A DNA stretch of 11,650 bases from Armatimonadota bacterium (GCA_028275265.1 JAPWUZ010000056.1:1-11650); one strand, 5' to 3'; shown: positions 1 through 7,320, numbered from the stretch's first letter. Numbers and translations are program-made. The notes: generated by a model not told the origin, from the sequence alone.

Positions 1-105
1 TTCGTAGAGGCGGCTGGCGTATACCGTGAATTGCTGCAGCTGCCCATCGTCCAGCGTGATGTTCAATGCCTGCGCACCGGTTTTCAGAAGCGACATCTGC
101 TCCAT
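1..105 (-). CDS. rsmG: RsmG (GidB) 16S rRNA methyltransferase, N-terminal fragment
   Basis: The reading frame is open from an ATG at 105 to the window edge and gives 35 residues. They include LLKTGAQALNITLDDGQLQQ followed by a short FTVYASRLYE stretch. This pattern (amphipathic helix, 'GI-L-D/S-x-Q-x-x-QF', then 'Y-x-x-L-x-E') is typical of the N-terminus of RsmG, the SAM-dependent enzyme that methylates N7 of G527 in 16S rRNA. The catalytic Rossmann domain lies outside the window, so the call rests on a short stretch. The start is 10 bases after the stop of the preceding gene, which suggests co-transcription. A second in-frame ATG at 96 has GGAG three bases upstream, so the exact start is uncertain. 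If correct, its closeness to ahcY, which removes the product inhibitor of SAM-dependent methylation, is functionally coherent. Confidence 0.55.
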   Translation of the reverse strand, partial: MEQMSLLKTGAQALNITLDDGQLQQFTVYASRLYE

Positions 106-115
106 CCGGGGTGGC

Positions 116-1114
116 TCACGACCAGTTACTGCAGATTCGCAGGACGTGTCCATACTCCGCAGGACCGGGCTGGGGCTGGTTCAACACCTGCTCTTCCGCC
201 AGCTTGCGCGCGATACGCTCGGCGAAGGGACGGTCGCCTGCGCCCAGGGCTGCCATACCCCACCAGACCAGCACACCGACTTCACCCCCATCCAGTGCGT
301 CCTCCCACTGCGTTTGAAACTGCTGGCGCAGACGCCGGAACAGCTCCTTGCGCCGGGACGCAGGCGGCAGCCACGCGACAGCCATTAGCTGTGCCATCAC
401 GTCGGGATACCAGCGTACGAGCCGGGCTTCCATGACGCCATTCTCGTGCATCGCCAAGGCGTAGTAACCCCTGTCCTCGCGGAAGAGTATCGTGTCTATC
501 GCGCGAAGAGTCCGCTCCGCAAACCGCTGAAAAGTGTCTGTTTCACCCTTGCGATTCATCAGCCGTGCCAGCGCGGCGGCGGACCGCCACCCGCGATACA
601 CCTCTACGTTGTCCATCAGGTATTTCACGCGATAGGTGGGTTTTGCCCACGTCAAGCCGTCGTCCTGCAGGGTCAGGCGTATCGCCCCTGTCGCTTTGAT
701 GGCTGCAGGATAGAGCGCACTCAGCAGCTGGCGGTCACGCGAGACCTCCACGTAGCGGTGCAGCGCTTCCAGAAAGGTCGCAGCGTAGGAGTCGGTAGAA
801 TCGCAATCGCCTGTAGGTTGCAGATTACCGTCCTGCAGGCGGTAATCGTCCATCGTGCCGTCGGGATTCAGGTGCGCGGCGTACCAGCGCAGCCACTTTG
901 CAACTGCCAGCCGGTGCGAGGCATCGCGCGTGCGCGGGTAAGCGGCTGCCAGACCAATCGCCGCCAGGTTAGCGAAATAGGGGATTAGCGAGTTGACGGG
1001 CTGGGCAGCGGGAGCCATCAGGATCGCACCGTCTGCGCGCTGGCGCTGCAGGATGGCTGCCGCCGCCCGCTGCAACGCAGGTCTGAACACCTCTGCTACG
1101 TGCCCATCTCCCAT
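116..1114 (-). CDS. (alpha/alpha)6-barrel glycosidase-like protein
   Basis: This gene encodes 332 residues with no signal peptide or membrane segment, so it is probably cytoplasmic. Repeated amphipathic helices, each followed by a short aromatic-rich loop, run through the whole protein. Examples are SLIPYFANLAAIGLAAAYP (about 42-60), CDSTDSYAATFLEALHRYVE (about 104-123), MDNVEVYRGWRSAAAL (about 167-182) and VGVLVWWGMAALG (about 279-291). This is the layout of six-hairpin glycosidases (glucoamylase GH15 and relatives). The conserved-looking acidic loops CDSTDSY and MDNVEVY are candidate substrate or catalytic sites, but I cannot assign a GH family or a catalytic pair. The length is short for a full GH15 catalytic domain (usually above 400). 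The ATG overlaps the last 19 bases of ahcY in another frame and no strong ribosome binding site is visible, so translation may be coupled. A glycan-trimming role with the sugar-nucleotide genes upstream is inference. Confidence 0.6.
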   Translation of the reverse strand: MGDGHVAEVFRPALQRAAAAILQRQRADGAILMAPAAQPVNSLIPYFANLAAIGLAAAYPRTRDASHRLAVAKWLRWYAAHLNPDGTMDDYRLQDGNLQPTGDCDSTDSYAATFLEALHRYVEVSRDRQLLSALYPAAIKATGAIRLTLQDDGLTWAKPTYRVKYLMDNVEVYRGWRSAAALARLMNRKGETDTFQRFAERTLRAIDTILFREDRGYYALAMHENGVMEARLVRWYPDVMAQLMAVAWLPPASRRKELFRRLRQQFQTQWEDALDGGEVGVLVWWGMAALGAGDRPFAERIARKLAEEQVLNQPQPGPAEYGHVLRICSNWS

Positions 1115-2352
1115 GAGGTCAGGTACTCTTGCTGTTCCGGCGTCAGTGTGTCGATTCGAATGCCCATCGCGTCTAGCTTCAGGCGGGCAATCTGCTTGTC
1201 CAGCTCGATCGGCACGCGGTACACCTGCTTCTCCAGCGTATGGGCGTGCTGATGAATATACTCTGCGCTGAGCGCCTGATTGGCGAAACTCATGTCCATG
1301 ACGCTGGCGGGGTGCCCCTCCGCCGCCGCAAGGTTAATCAGTCGCCCTTCGCCCAGCAGGAATATCTTGCGCCCGTCGGGCAGCACGTACTCATCCACAA
1401 ACTCGCGGATGCGCCGTTTGGAGGTCTTCATCCGCTCCAGTGCGTCGATATCGATCTCCACGTTGAAGTGTCCCGAGTTGGCGACAATCGCTCCCGACTT
1501 CATCACCGTGAAGTGCTCTTCACGGATGACGTGGATATCGCCGGTGAGCGTGACGAACACATCTCCCACGCGGGCGGCATCCGCCATCGGCATCACCTGG
1601 TAGCCGTCCATCACCGCTTCGAGCGCGCGCAGCGGGTCGGTCTCCGTCACGATGACATGTGCCCCCATGCCTTTGGCGCGCATCGCCACGCCGCGCCCGC
1701 ACCAGCCGTAACCCGCTACCACCACCGTGCGCCCGGCAAGCAGAATGTTCGTCGCCCGCAGGATGCCGTCGATCGTGCTCTGCCCAGTGCCGTAACGGTT
1801 GTCGAACAGGTGCTTGGTATCGGCATCGTTGACGGCGATGATAGGATAGCGCAGCACGCCGTCTTTCGCCATCGCACGCAGGCGAATGACACCCGTGGTG
1901 GTCTCTTCGGTACCGCCACGCACGTTGGGCAGCAGCTCCTGTCGCTGCGAGTGCAGCGTGGAGACCAGGTCCGCCCCGTCGTCCATCGTGATATGCGGTT
2001 GCGTGTCCAGCACCGCGTGGATGTGCCTGTAGTAGGTCTCGTGATCCTCGCCCTTAATGGCGAAGACAGGGATGCCGTGATGCTTGACGAGGGCAGCCGC
2101 CACATCGTCCTGCGTGGAGAGGGGGTTCGACGCGCACAGCGCGACCTGCGCGCCCCCCGCCTTCAGCGTAATTGCCAGGTTCGCGGTCTCGGTGGTCACA
2201 TGCAGGCACGCCGCGAGCCGAACACCTTCCAGCGGCTTCTCGCGAGCAAATCGCTCGCGGATGAGGCGCAGCACGGGCATGTCCTGCTCTGCCCACTCGA
2301 TGCGCAACTGCCCCTTGTCCGCAAGGGCAAGGTCTTTCACGTCGTAGTTCAT
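1096..2352 (-). CDS. ahcY: S-adenosylhomocysteine hydrolase (adenosylhomocysteinase)
   Basis: This is a 418-residue cytoplasmic enzyme that reversibly splits S-adenosylhomocysteine into homocysteine and adenosine, relieving product inhibition of methyltransferases. Family hallmarks are clear. The substrate-domain motif ACLHVTTETANL is at about 48-59 with His51, TMDDGADL at about 122-129, and GGTEETTTGV at about 146-155. The NDADTKHLFDNRYGTGQS block is at about 175-192 (Lys180, Asp184), the NAD-binding glycine loop GYGWCGRG at 214-221, and SGHFNVEID at about 293-301. The protein ends YLTSWEMGT and lacks the C-terminal Lys/Tyr-bearing tail of the longer eukaryotic and proteobacterial forms, so it belongs to the short type common in archaea and thermophilic bacteria. 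The ATG at 2352 is preferred over longer in-frame starts because AGGAGG (2361-2366) lies 8 bases upstream and the known family N-terminus begins there. It follows the second nucleotidyltransferase gene by 22 bases. No SAH riboswitch has room upstream. Confidence 0.97.
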   Translation of the reverse strand: MNYDVKDLALADKGQLRIEWAEQDMPVLRLIRERFAREKPLEGVRLAACLHVTTETANLAITLKAGGAQVALCASNPLSTQDDVAAALVKHHGIPVFAIKGEDHETYYRHIHAVLDTQPHITMDDGADLVSTLHSQRQELLPNVRGGTEETTTGVIRLRAMAKDGVLRYPIIAVNDADTKHLFDNRYGTGQSTIDGILRATNILLAGRTVVVAGYGWCGRGVAMRAKGMGAHVIVTETDPLRALEAVMDGYQVMPMADAARVGDVFVTLTGDIHVIREEHFTVMKSGAIVANSGHFNVEIDIDALERMKTSKRRIREFVDEYVLPDGRKIFLLGEGRLINLAAAEGHPASVMDMSFANQALSAEYIHQHAHTLEKQVYRVPIELDKQIARLKLDAMGIRIDTLTPEQQEYLTSWEMGT

Positions 2353-2374
2353 GCAATACTCCTCCTGTAATCCA

Positions 2375-3427
2375 TCAAGTGCCAACGTAATTGTTTTTGC
2401 GCACGGGGTCGACGATGACGCCGTCGAACACCGCCGCATTGGACTTCACGCGACAGCCCTTCCCCACCACACAGCGCACCAGCATGGTGTCGCGCATCAC
2501 CACCGCACCCTCCCACAGGATGCTCTCCTGCACGGTGGCGTTGTCCTCCACCACGCAATTGTCGCCCAGTACGCTGTATTCCAGCACCTTCGCACCTGGA
2601 CCAATCTCGCAGTTGTTGCCGATAATGACCGGGTAGCCGATTTCGGCAGTGGGGTCGATCTTCACGTTACTACCTATCCACACGTACTTGCGCGTTTCGG
2701 GATAAGGTATCCGCAGGGAGACCCTGCCCTGCATCGCGTCCACGTGCGTCTGCTGGTAAGTGCGCAGGTTGCCCACGTCTTTCCAGTAAGACGAGGTGAG
2801 GAACCCATAGAACGGTCGGCGCTGCTCCAGCAACAGCGGCAGCAGGTTCGCACCGAAGCCGTAGGTGACGCCGCGCGGAATCAGGTCGAATATCTCCGGC
2901 TCGAACACATACACGCCGGTGTTCGCCGCGTTGGAGAAGATGACCTCGCCGCGCGGTTTCTCCAGGAACCGGGTGATGCGTCCCCGCTCGTTCAATAGGG
3001 CGATACCGTACTCCGATGGGTCATCGACCAGCGAGAGGGCGATGGTGGCGATAGCGTGCTTCTCCTTGTGGTAGCGCAGCAGACGGGTAAGGTCCAAATC
3101 CGTAATGTCGTCTCCACCGATCACCACAAAGGTGTCGTCGAAGAAATGCTCACACCGCTTCACGCTACCGGCGTCACCCCACAGGCGGTCTTCTTTGGAG
3201 TAGTGGATTCGCACACCCCATCTCGAGCCATCGCCAAAATGGGTTTCGATCTGCTCACCCAGATAGTACAGGTTCACCATGATTTCATTGAAGCCGTGTC
3301 GCTTCAGCAGCTCCACAATGTGTTCCATCACGGGACGGTTCACGATGGGCACCATGGGTTTGGGTACGTTGCGGGTCAGCGGGTCCAGACGCGAACCCAC
3401 GCCTGCTGCCAGAATCATCGCTTTCAT
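2375..3427 (-). CDS. Sugar-phosphate nucleotidyltransferase with left-handed beta-helix tail (second copy)
   Basis: This encodes 350 residues. Residues 1-235 form the nucleotidyltransferase domain that couples a sugar 1-phosphate to an NTP. Visible motifs are LAAGVGSRLDPLTRNVPKP at 6-24 (NTP-binding loop, Lys23), WGDAGSVK at 83-90, a metal-site GGDD at about 104-107, FLEKP at 154-158 and SSYWKDVGN at 212-220. From about 247 the sequence has short hexapeptide-like turns (IGSNVKI, IIGNNCEI, VLGDNCVV), which form a left-handed beta-helix. This layout matches the GDP-mannose pyrophosphorylase / glucose-1-phosphate nucleotidyltransferase group. Base and sugar cannot be fixed from sequence alone. 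The ATG overlaps the stop of the aminotransferase gene by four bases (ATGA), with GAGGAGG about 10 bases upstream, so translation is probably coupled. It resembles the other nucleotidyltransferase at 4598-5701 but the two are clearly diverged. Confidence 0.9.
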   Translation of the reverse strand: MKAMILAAGVGSRLDPLTRNVPKPMVPIVNRPVMEHIVELLKRHGFNEIMVNLYYLGEQIETHFGDGSRWGVRIHYSKEDRLWGDAGSVKRCEHFFDDTFVVIGGDDITDLDLTRLLRYHKEKHAIATIALSLVDDPSEYGIALLNERGRITRFLEKPRGEVIFSNAANTGVYVFEPEIFDLIPRGVTYGFGANLLPLLLEQRRPFYGFLTSSYWKDVGNLRTYQQTHVDAMQGRVSLRIPYPETRKYVWIGSNVKIDPTAEIGYPVIIGNNCEIGPGAKVLEYSVLGDNCVVEDNATVQESILWEGAVVMRDTMLVRCVVGKGCRVKSNAAVFDGVIVDPVRKNNYVGT

Positions 3428-4551
3428 GATGCATGTTCCTCCTCGAATTGCCGCACCATCGCAGCCACGTAATCGATTTGCTCCATACTCAGCTCAGGAT
3501 GCACCGGCAGGGAGAGTACCTCTTCGGCAGCACGTTCCGCATGTGGAAAGTCACCCCGCTTATATCCTAGATGCCGGTATGCTTCCTGCAGGTGCAGAGG
3601 CAACGGATAGTACACAGCGGTAGCGATGCCGTGTTCCTTCAGGTAAGCCTGCAAAGCATCTCGCCGCCGGTGACGTATGGTGAACTGGTGATAGGTGTGC
3701 AGGTTGCCCGGCGCGGTTACGGGTAAAACGGCTTCCGTGCCCTGCAGCAATTCCATGTACCGGCGGGCGTTCTGACGGCGACGCTCGTTCCATCCATCCA
3801 GGTAACGCAGTTTCACCCGCAGGATCGCCGCCTGTATCTCGTCGAGACGGCTGCAGTAACCGGGCACTTTGTAGAAATACGCTCCACCCTCCGCGCCGTG
3901 CACGCGCAGCTGTCGCACACGCCGCGCTATCTCCTCATCGCTGCACAGCACAATACCGCCGTCTCCAAACGCCCCCAGGTTCTTCGTCGGGTAGAAACTC
4001 AACGCGGTGGCGTGACCCACCGCTGCGACCGGCACGCCGTTCTGCTGTGCGCCGATAGCCTGCGCCGAGTCGTTAATCAGGTACAGTCCATGCTCCTGTG
4101 CAATGCGCCATAGCGCCTGCCGGTCTGTCATCTGCCCAAACAGGTCTACAGGCAGCAACGCGCGGGTGCGCGGCGTGAGGGCACGCTCTATCGCGTTCAC
4201 ATCGATATTATAGGTATCGGGGTCGATGTCTACATACACCGGCTTCGCGCCCAGACGCACGATGACCTCGGTGGTGGCTCCAAAGGTGAAGGGGGTGGTT
4301 ATCACCTCGTCGCCCGGGCCGATACCGACCGCCGCCAGCGCCAGCTCCAGGGCATCGGTACCAGAAGCTACCCCGATACCAAAGCGCGCCCCGCAGAACG
4401 TGGCTATCTCCTCCTCCAGATACCGCACGTTCTCACCCAGGATGAACCGCCCGCTCTCCAGTACCCGGGCAATCGCAGCATCTATCTCCTCACGCAGTGC
4501 GCAATACTGCGCTTGGAGGTCCACTATCGGGACACGAATCGTCTCGCTCAT
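3424..4551 (-). CDS. DegT/DnrJ/EryC1/StrS-family PLP sugar aminotransferase
   Basis: This 375-residue fold-type I PLP enzyme is expected to transfer an amino group, usually from glutamate, to a keto group on a nucleotide-linked sugar. The N-terminal VPIVDLQAQY is typical of the family. SGTDALELAL (about 63-72) forms part of the cofactor phosphate site, and NDSAQAIGA (160-168) carries the Asp that pairs with the PLP pyridine nitrogen. SFYPTKNLGAFGDGG (185-199) contains the Schiff-base Lys190. TYHQFTIR (286-293) and YPLPLHLQEAY (315-325) match 3-amino-sugar enzymes of the WlbE/FdtB type, so a 3-keto UDP- or dTDP-sugar substrate is likely but not certain. The ATG at 4551 is chosen because AGAGGA lies about 8 bases upstream and the family N-terminus starts there. 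The longer frame to 4692 would overlap the upstream gene. No matching dehydrogenase or dehydratase that makes the keto-sugar is in the window. Confidence 0.93.
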   Translation of the reverse strand: MSETIRVPIVDLQAQYCALREEIDAAIARVLESGRFILGENVRYLEEEIATFCGARFGIGVASGTDALELALAAVGIGPGDEVITTPFTFGATTEVIVRLGAKPVYVDIDPDTYNIDVNAIERALTPRTRALLPVDLFGQMTDRQALWRIAQEHGLYLINDSAQAIGAQQNGVPVAAVGHATALSFYPTKNLGAFGDGGIVLCSDEEIARRVRQLRVHGAEGGAYFYKVPGYCSRLDEIQAAILRVKLRYLDGWNERRRQNARRYMELLQGTEAVLPVTAPGNLHTYHQFTIRHRRRDALQAYLKEHGIATAVYYPLPLHLQEAYRHLGYKRGDFPHAERAAEEVLSLPVHPELSMEQIDYVAAMVRQFEEEHAS

Positions 4552-4597
4552 GATAACATCCTCTTTGATGGCATGGCAGGGTTTGTCCTGCGAAGTA

Positions 4598-5701
4598 TCA
4601 CCAGCTCGTCCCCAACCGACTTTCGCGCTCGATTCGGCTACCCGCTGCGATGACCGCATCGCTGATGCGGCTACCTGCGGCAACGGACACATCGCAATCG
4701 CAAATCACGCGGGTCAGGTCGGTCCCCTCGCCGAGACGCACCCTTTCCAGCAACACGCAATCCTCCAGCACGCATCCCCGCTCGATATGACTGCCTGCCC
4801 CGATAACCACCGTGCCACGCAGGTGCACACCATCTTCAACTACAGCACCTTCCCCGATGTGTGCCAGTGCTCCCGAGTCGAGAGTCGCACGCACCTGCGC
4901 GCCTTGCATGCACCACAAGCCCTCCGTCAACGGGTTGCCGGGCAGAGGGACGTTGACCCGCCCACGCAACAGGTCGTTGGTGACCCTCCAGTACTGGGTG
5001 GGACCAGCCACATCGACCCAGTAGCCCTCGGCGGGCGCGCCATACAAGCCTTCTCCCTGCGCAATCATGCGCGGATAGATTTCGCGCTCTATCGACACCA
5101 TTCTGCCTTCGGGAATGCTCTCTATGACCTCCGGCTCCAGCACGTAGAACCCCGCGTTGATGTAATCCCAGCCGGTCTGCTCCACATTCGGGTTGGCTGC
5201 CAGCGCCTTTTTCTGCTCCTCTGTTGGCTCTCGCCACGCCAGAACCCTGCCTTCGCTATCCATGTCCAGCACACCGTAGGGGTTGGGGCTGGGCACTGCC
5301 TTCAGGGCAATGGTGGCGCGCGCCCCGCGTTTCTGATGAAGGTCTATGATCGCACCCAGGTCGAAGTCGGTCACGATGTCGCCGTTGAAGACAACAACCG
5401 TTTCCTGTCGCCAAAGGCTCTTTGCGGCGTTGCGGATGGCGCCCGCGGTGCCCAAAGGCTGGTTCTCCTGTGCATAGCGCATCTTCACGCCGAAGCGGCT
5501 GCCATCCCCAAAATGCTTTTCAATCGCCTCCGCCATGTAGTTGGTGGCGAATACAATCTCATCCACGCCATGCGTCTTCAACAATGCAACCTGATACTCC
5601 AGCAGGGGACGGTTCAAGATGGGCATGAGAGGTTTCGGACGGGTGTAAGTCAGCGGACGGAAACGTGTTCCAAACCCACCGGCGATAATGATTCCCTGCA
5701 T
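4598..5701 (-). CDS. Sugar-phosphate nucleotidyltransferase with left-handed beta-helix tail (first copy, promoter-proximal)
   Basis: This encodes 367 residues. The nucleotidyltransferase domain (1 to about 245) shows IIAGGFGTRFRPLTYTRPKP at 5-24, LGTAGAI at 83-89, the metal-binding FNGD at 105-108, YINAGFYVLEP at 180-190 and WVDVAGPTQYWR at 228-239. A left-handed beta-helix follows (about 265-360), with turns such as HIGEGAVVEDGV and VIGAGSHIERGC. This is the mannose-1-phosphate guanylyltransferase-like architecture, but the product nucleotide is not settled. One oddity is that the usual (F/L)xEKP motif is replaced by AWREPT at 155-160, followed by a 15 to 20-residue Lys/Ala/Asn-rich insertion before the NAG segment. 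The substrate-contacting Lys of EKP is therefore absent or displaced. The start has AGGAGG (5709-5714) seven bases upstream and lies about 50 bases below a strong promoter, making this the first gene of its unit. The next gene starts 46 bases downstream. Confidence 0.9.
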   Translation of the reverse strand: MQGIIIAGGFGTRFRPLTYTRPKPLMPILNRPLLEYQVALLKTHGVDEIVFATNYMAEAIEKHFGDGSRFGVKMRYAQENQPLGTAGAIRNAAKSLWRQETVVVFNGDIVTDFDLGAIIDLHQKRGARATIALKAVPSPNPYGVLDMDSEGRVLAWREPTEEQKKALAANPNVEQTGWDYINAGFYVLEPEVIESIPEGRMVSIEREIYPRMIAQGEGLYGAPAEGYWVDVAGPTQYWRVTNDLLRGRVNVPLPGNPLTEGLWCMQGAQVRATLDSGALAHIGEGAVVEDGVHLRGTVVIGAGSHIERGCVLEDCVLLERVRLGEGTDLTRVICDCDVSVAAGSRISDAVIAAGSRIERESRLGTSW

Positions 5702-5708
5702 CCCATCA

Positions 5709-5714
5709 CCTCCT
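5709..5714 (-). promoter_or_regulatory. Ribosome binding site of the first nucleotidyltransferase gene
   Basis: AGGAGG on the minus strand, inside the longer GAGGAGGTGAT, sits seven bases before the ATG at 5701. This settles the start against a second, out-of-frame ATG at 5706. Confidence 0.85.
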
Positions 5715-5755
5715 CAAACCAAAAATGCTGAAGCCTTGCACAGAACACCCGACAC

Positions 5756-5785
5756 ATTATACTCACTGGCGAAGGTGTTTGTAAA
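5756..5785 (-). promoter_or_regulatory. Sigma-70-type promoter of the sugar-nucleotide/ahcY unit
   Basis: On the minus strand a -35 element TTTACA (5780-5785) is separated by 18 bases from a perfect -10 element TATAAT (5756-5761). Transcription would start near 5749, leaving a leader of roughly 48 bases before the ATG at 5701. It is the only good consensus promoter I see in the window. It lies in the only sizeable intergenic gap (5702-5907), exactly where a new unit should begin after the hairpin that follows the porin. Confidence 0.75.
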
Positions 5786-5793
5786 GGTAATGG

Positions 5794-5811
5794 GAACCTG
5801 AACAAGAACCA
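5794..5811. repeat. Three tandem GAACNN hexamers upstream of the promoter
   Basis: The plus strand reads GAACCT, GAACAA, GAACCA back to back with a 6-base period. The array ends 8 bases upstream of the -35 element of the minus-strand promoter, where an activator could bind. The array is short and could be chance, and no known regulator site is recognised. Confidence 0.35.
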
Positions 5812-5858
5812 GTCTGCGATGGTGATGCCACTGGCTACGCACGCCAAACACAATGACA

Positions 5859-5881
5859 GGGGCGGGCTTGTCGCCCGCCCC
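5859..5881 (-). terminator. GC-rich hairpin downstream of the porin gene, possible terminator
   Basis: GGGGCGGGC and its exact complement GCCCGCCCC flank a five-base loop (TTGTC on the plus strand), giving a perfect 9-bp stem 26 bases after the porin stop. On the minus strand it is followed by TGTCATTGTGTTTGG, which is T-rich but not an uninterrupted U-tract, so intrinsic termination may be weak. Its position between the porin stop and the next promoter supports an end-of-operon role. It could instead be a copy of a dispersed palindromic repeat. Confidence 0.6.
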
Positions 5882-5907
5882 AAGCAATCGTGCAGGCACC
5901 AAACGTG

Positions 5908-7320
5908 TCAGAACCGATAGTTCGCCTCGATGAAGAACAGGCCGCCATCGTCCCCTGCAGGATACACCGAACGGACAACGCCTCTGCCCTGAACCCAACT
6001 CTTATAAAGCGACAGCTGCAGGTTGTCGTTGACGCGGTAGTTCAATGATAAGTCAAACATCTCCGCGAGGTCGCGGCTGCCTCCCGACGGTCTGCCTGCG
6101 ATACCGAAGGTGGAGTTATCGAACGCGCCTCCCCCGGCGTACCAGAGGTCCTCACTGCGCTGGAGGCGAAGACGGTGAAAATCCGCGCGTACCGACCAGC
6201 GCGGGTGCGGGGTCAACATCACCTGCACGAAGGCGTCTTCCAGGTTCATCGTGTTGTAGAAGGGGGTCAAGGCGTACAGGCGAGGCGTGTTCGCTCCAGG
6301 GAAGAAGGTCTTGTGGGTATCGTCGGCATTATTGTCGTCGCCGGAACCGATGTAGTAACCGATGCGTACCCATGGCTTCCATGTGGTGGGGAACTGGAAT
6401 CCTGCTTCCGCTGCCAGCGCGTACGCCGAATGGCTCAGACGCCCCCATTCGCCTCCTTGCAGCGCCGCCCACAACAGCAGGTCGGCGCGACCGGCGGTGC
6501 TGTTCCAGTCCTGCACCCAGTGTCCGCCCAGTGTCCAGACCCGCACATCCTCCGTATCCGCCTGGCGCGCTGCCAGCGGGCGGTTATCCACTTTCAGCAC
6601 GTCGCGCGAGTCGCGGAACCATCCCCAGAAGAGACGCCAGTCGTAATTGGTTGCGCCCTTCTCGTGGGCGCGCGCATACGCCAAATAGAGCTGGTTCACC
6701 CGGGTCAGCGTCGGGTTGCCGTTCAGGTCAAACGCGCCCTGTGTGGGGTATGCAGCAAAAGCGACCCATCGCGATGCATCGCTGCCGAACTGCAGCAACA
6801 CCCCATCGAAGGAGCGCGTGATGGGCGAGAAACCGAAGGGACCGATGAGGCGGTTGCTGATTCGGTTCGTGTGCAACCAGTTCAAACCCGCGTCTTTCAC
6901 GGCAACCTCGCGCCCGTCAGCGTACTCCATTCGCCCCACTCTAACAGTTCCCCAATCCTGTTTCCACTGGACGCTCAACTGCTTGAGGAACACGCTTGCC
7001 TTGTTGTCGCCGTTCACCGCTTTCAATGCACCACCGAAGCCCAGCTGCCCGGCGGGCGGCGGTGCGACGGCATCAGGCACACTGAACAGCCCCGCCTGCG
7101 CCAGCTCGGCGGTCCAAACGCTGTTTCCCGAGCTGCCGGTCAGCGCAAGGCGCAGCAACGAATGCGCGTAAGTGTAGTCGGAATCGAAGCCGGGCACGCC
7201 GAACCACTGCCAGTCCTCCACACGTACGCGCCAGCTGCCCTGAACAGTGGGTTGCTGGGCGTTCGCCGCCACCATCAGTAGGCTAACCGCGGCGACAGCG
7301 AAATAGGTGACTTTTCTCAT
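5908..7320 (-). CDS. Alginate_exp-type outer-membrane beta-barrel porin
   Basis: This encodes 470 residues. An N-terminal signal peptide (MRK, then the hydrophobic VTYFAVAAVSLLMVAA, then ANA|QQ with cleavage predicted after residue 21) directs export. The mature part alternates polar and aromatic residues throughout, as in transmembrane beta-strands, and ends in YRF, the C-terminal Phe used for outer-membrane assembly. The C-terminal third (FFPGANTPRLYALTPFYNTM, then EDAFVQVMLTPHPRWSVRAD and a DLWYAGGGAFDNSTFG segment) matches what I know of alginate_exp (PF13372) porins. Many of these are not alginate exporters, so I read it as a solute channel. Both ATG 7326 and ATG 7320 follow AAAGGAGG. 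7320 is preferred, with 9-base rather than 3-base spacing and a cleaner signal peptide. It follows the ABC permease gene by about 46 bases with no promoter visible between, so it probably supplies the outer-membrane step for that transporter. Confidence 0.85.
   Translation of the reverse strand: MRKVTYFAVAAVSLLMVAANAQQPTVQGSWRVRVEDWQWFGVPGFDSDYTYAHSLLRLALTGSSGNSVWTAELAQAGLFSVPDAVAPPPAGQLGFGGALKAVNGDNKASVFLKQLSVQWKQDWGTVRVGRMEYADGREVAVKDAGLNWLHTNRISNRLIGPFGFSPITRSFDGVLLQFGSDASRWVAFAAYPTQGAFDLNGNPTLTRVNQLYLAYARAHEKGATNYDWRLFWGWFRDSRDVLKVDNRPLAARQADTEDVRVWTLGGHWVQDWNSTAGRADLLLWAALQGGEWGRLSHSAYALAAEAGFQFPTTWKPWVRIGYYIGSGDDNNADDTHKTFFPGANTPRLYALTPFYNTMNLEDAFVQVMLTPHPRWSVRADFHRLRLQRSEDLWYAGGGAFDNSTFGIAGRPSGGSRDLAEMFDLSLNYRVNDNLQLSLYKSWVQGRGVVRSVYPAGDDGGLFFIEANYRF

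Noticed and set aside
1240..2370. Plus-strand open frame of 376 codons antisense to ahcY
   Set aside because: The translation is His/Arg/Val-rich and low in structure, while the opposite strand encodes an unmistakable SAH hydrolase.
2353..2374. SAH or SAM riboswitch before ahcY
   Set aside because: Only 22 bases separate ahcY from the preceding gene, which is too short for either aptamer.
2352..2439. Longer N-terminus for ahcY from an upstream start
   Set aside because: The extension would overlap the preceding gene, has no family similarity, and ATG 2352 has an excellent ribosome binding site.
4551..4692. Longer N-terminus for the aminotransferase
   Set aside because: The extra 47 residues fall in the upstream nucleotidyltransferase gene and do not match the family; ATG 4551 has its own ribosome binding site.
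4226..5731. Long plus-strand open frame of 501 codons antisense to the aminotransferase and first nucleotidyltransferase genes
   Set aside because: It spans two well-supported minus-strand genes, its translation is rich in His, Arg, Gln and Cys with no recognisable motif, and such frames are common shadows in GC-rich coding DNA.
5908..7320. Porin as a true alginate exporter (AlgE)
   Set aside because: No alginate polymerisation or modification genes are nearby, and the family is broad; the ABC importer context fits solute uptake better.
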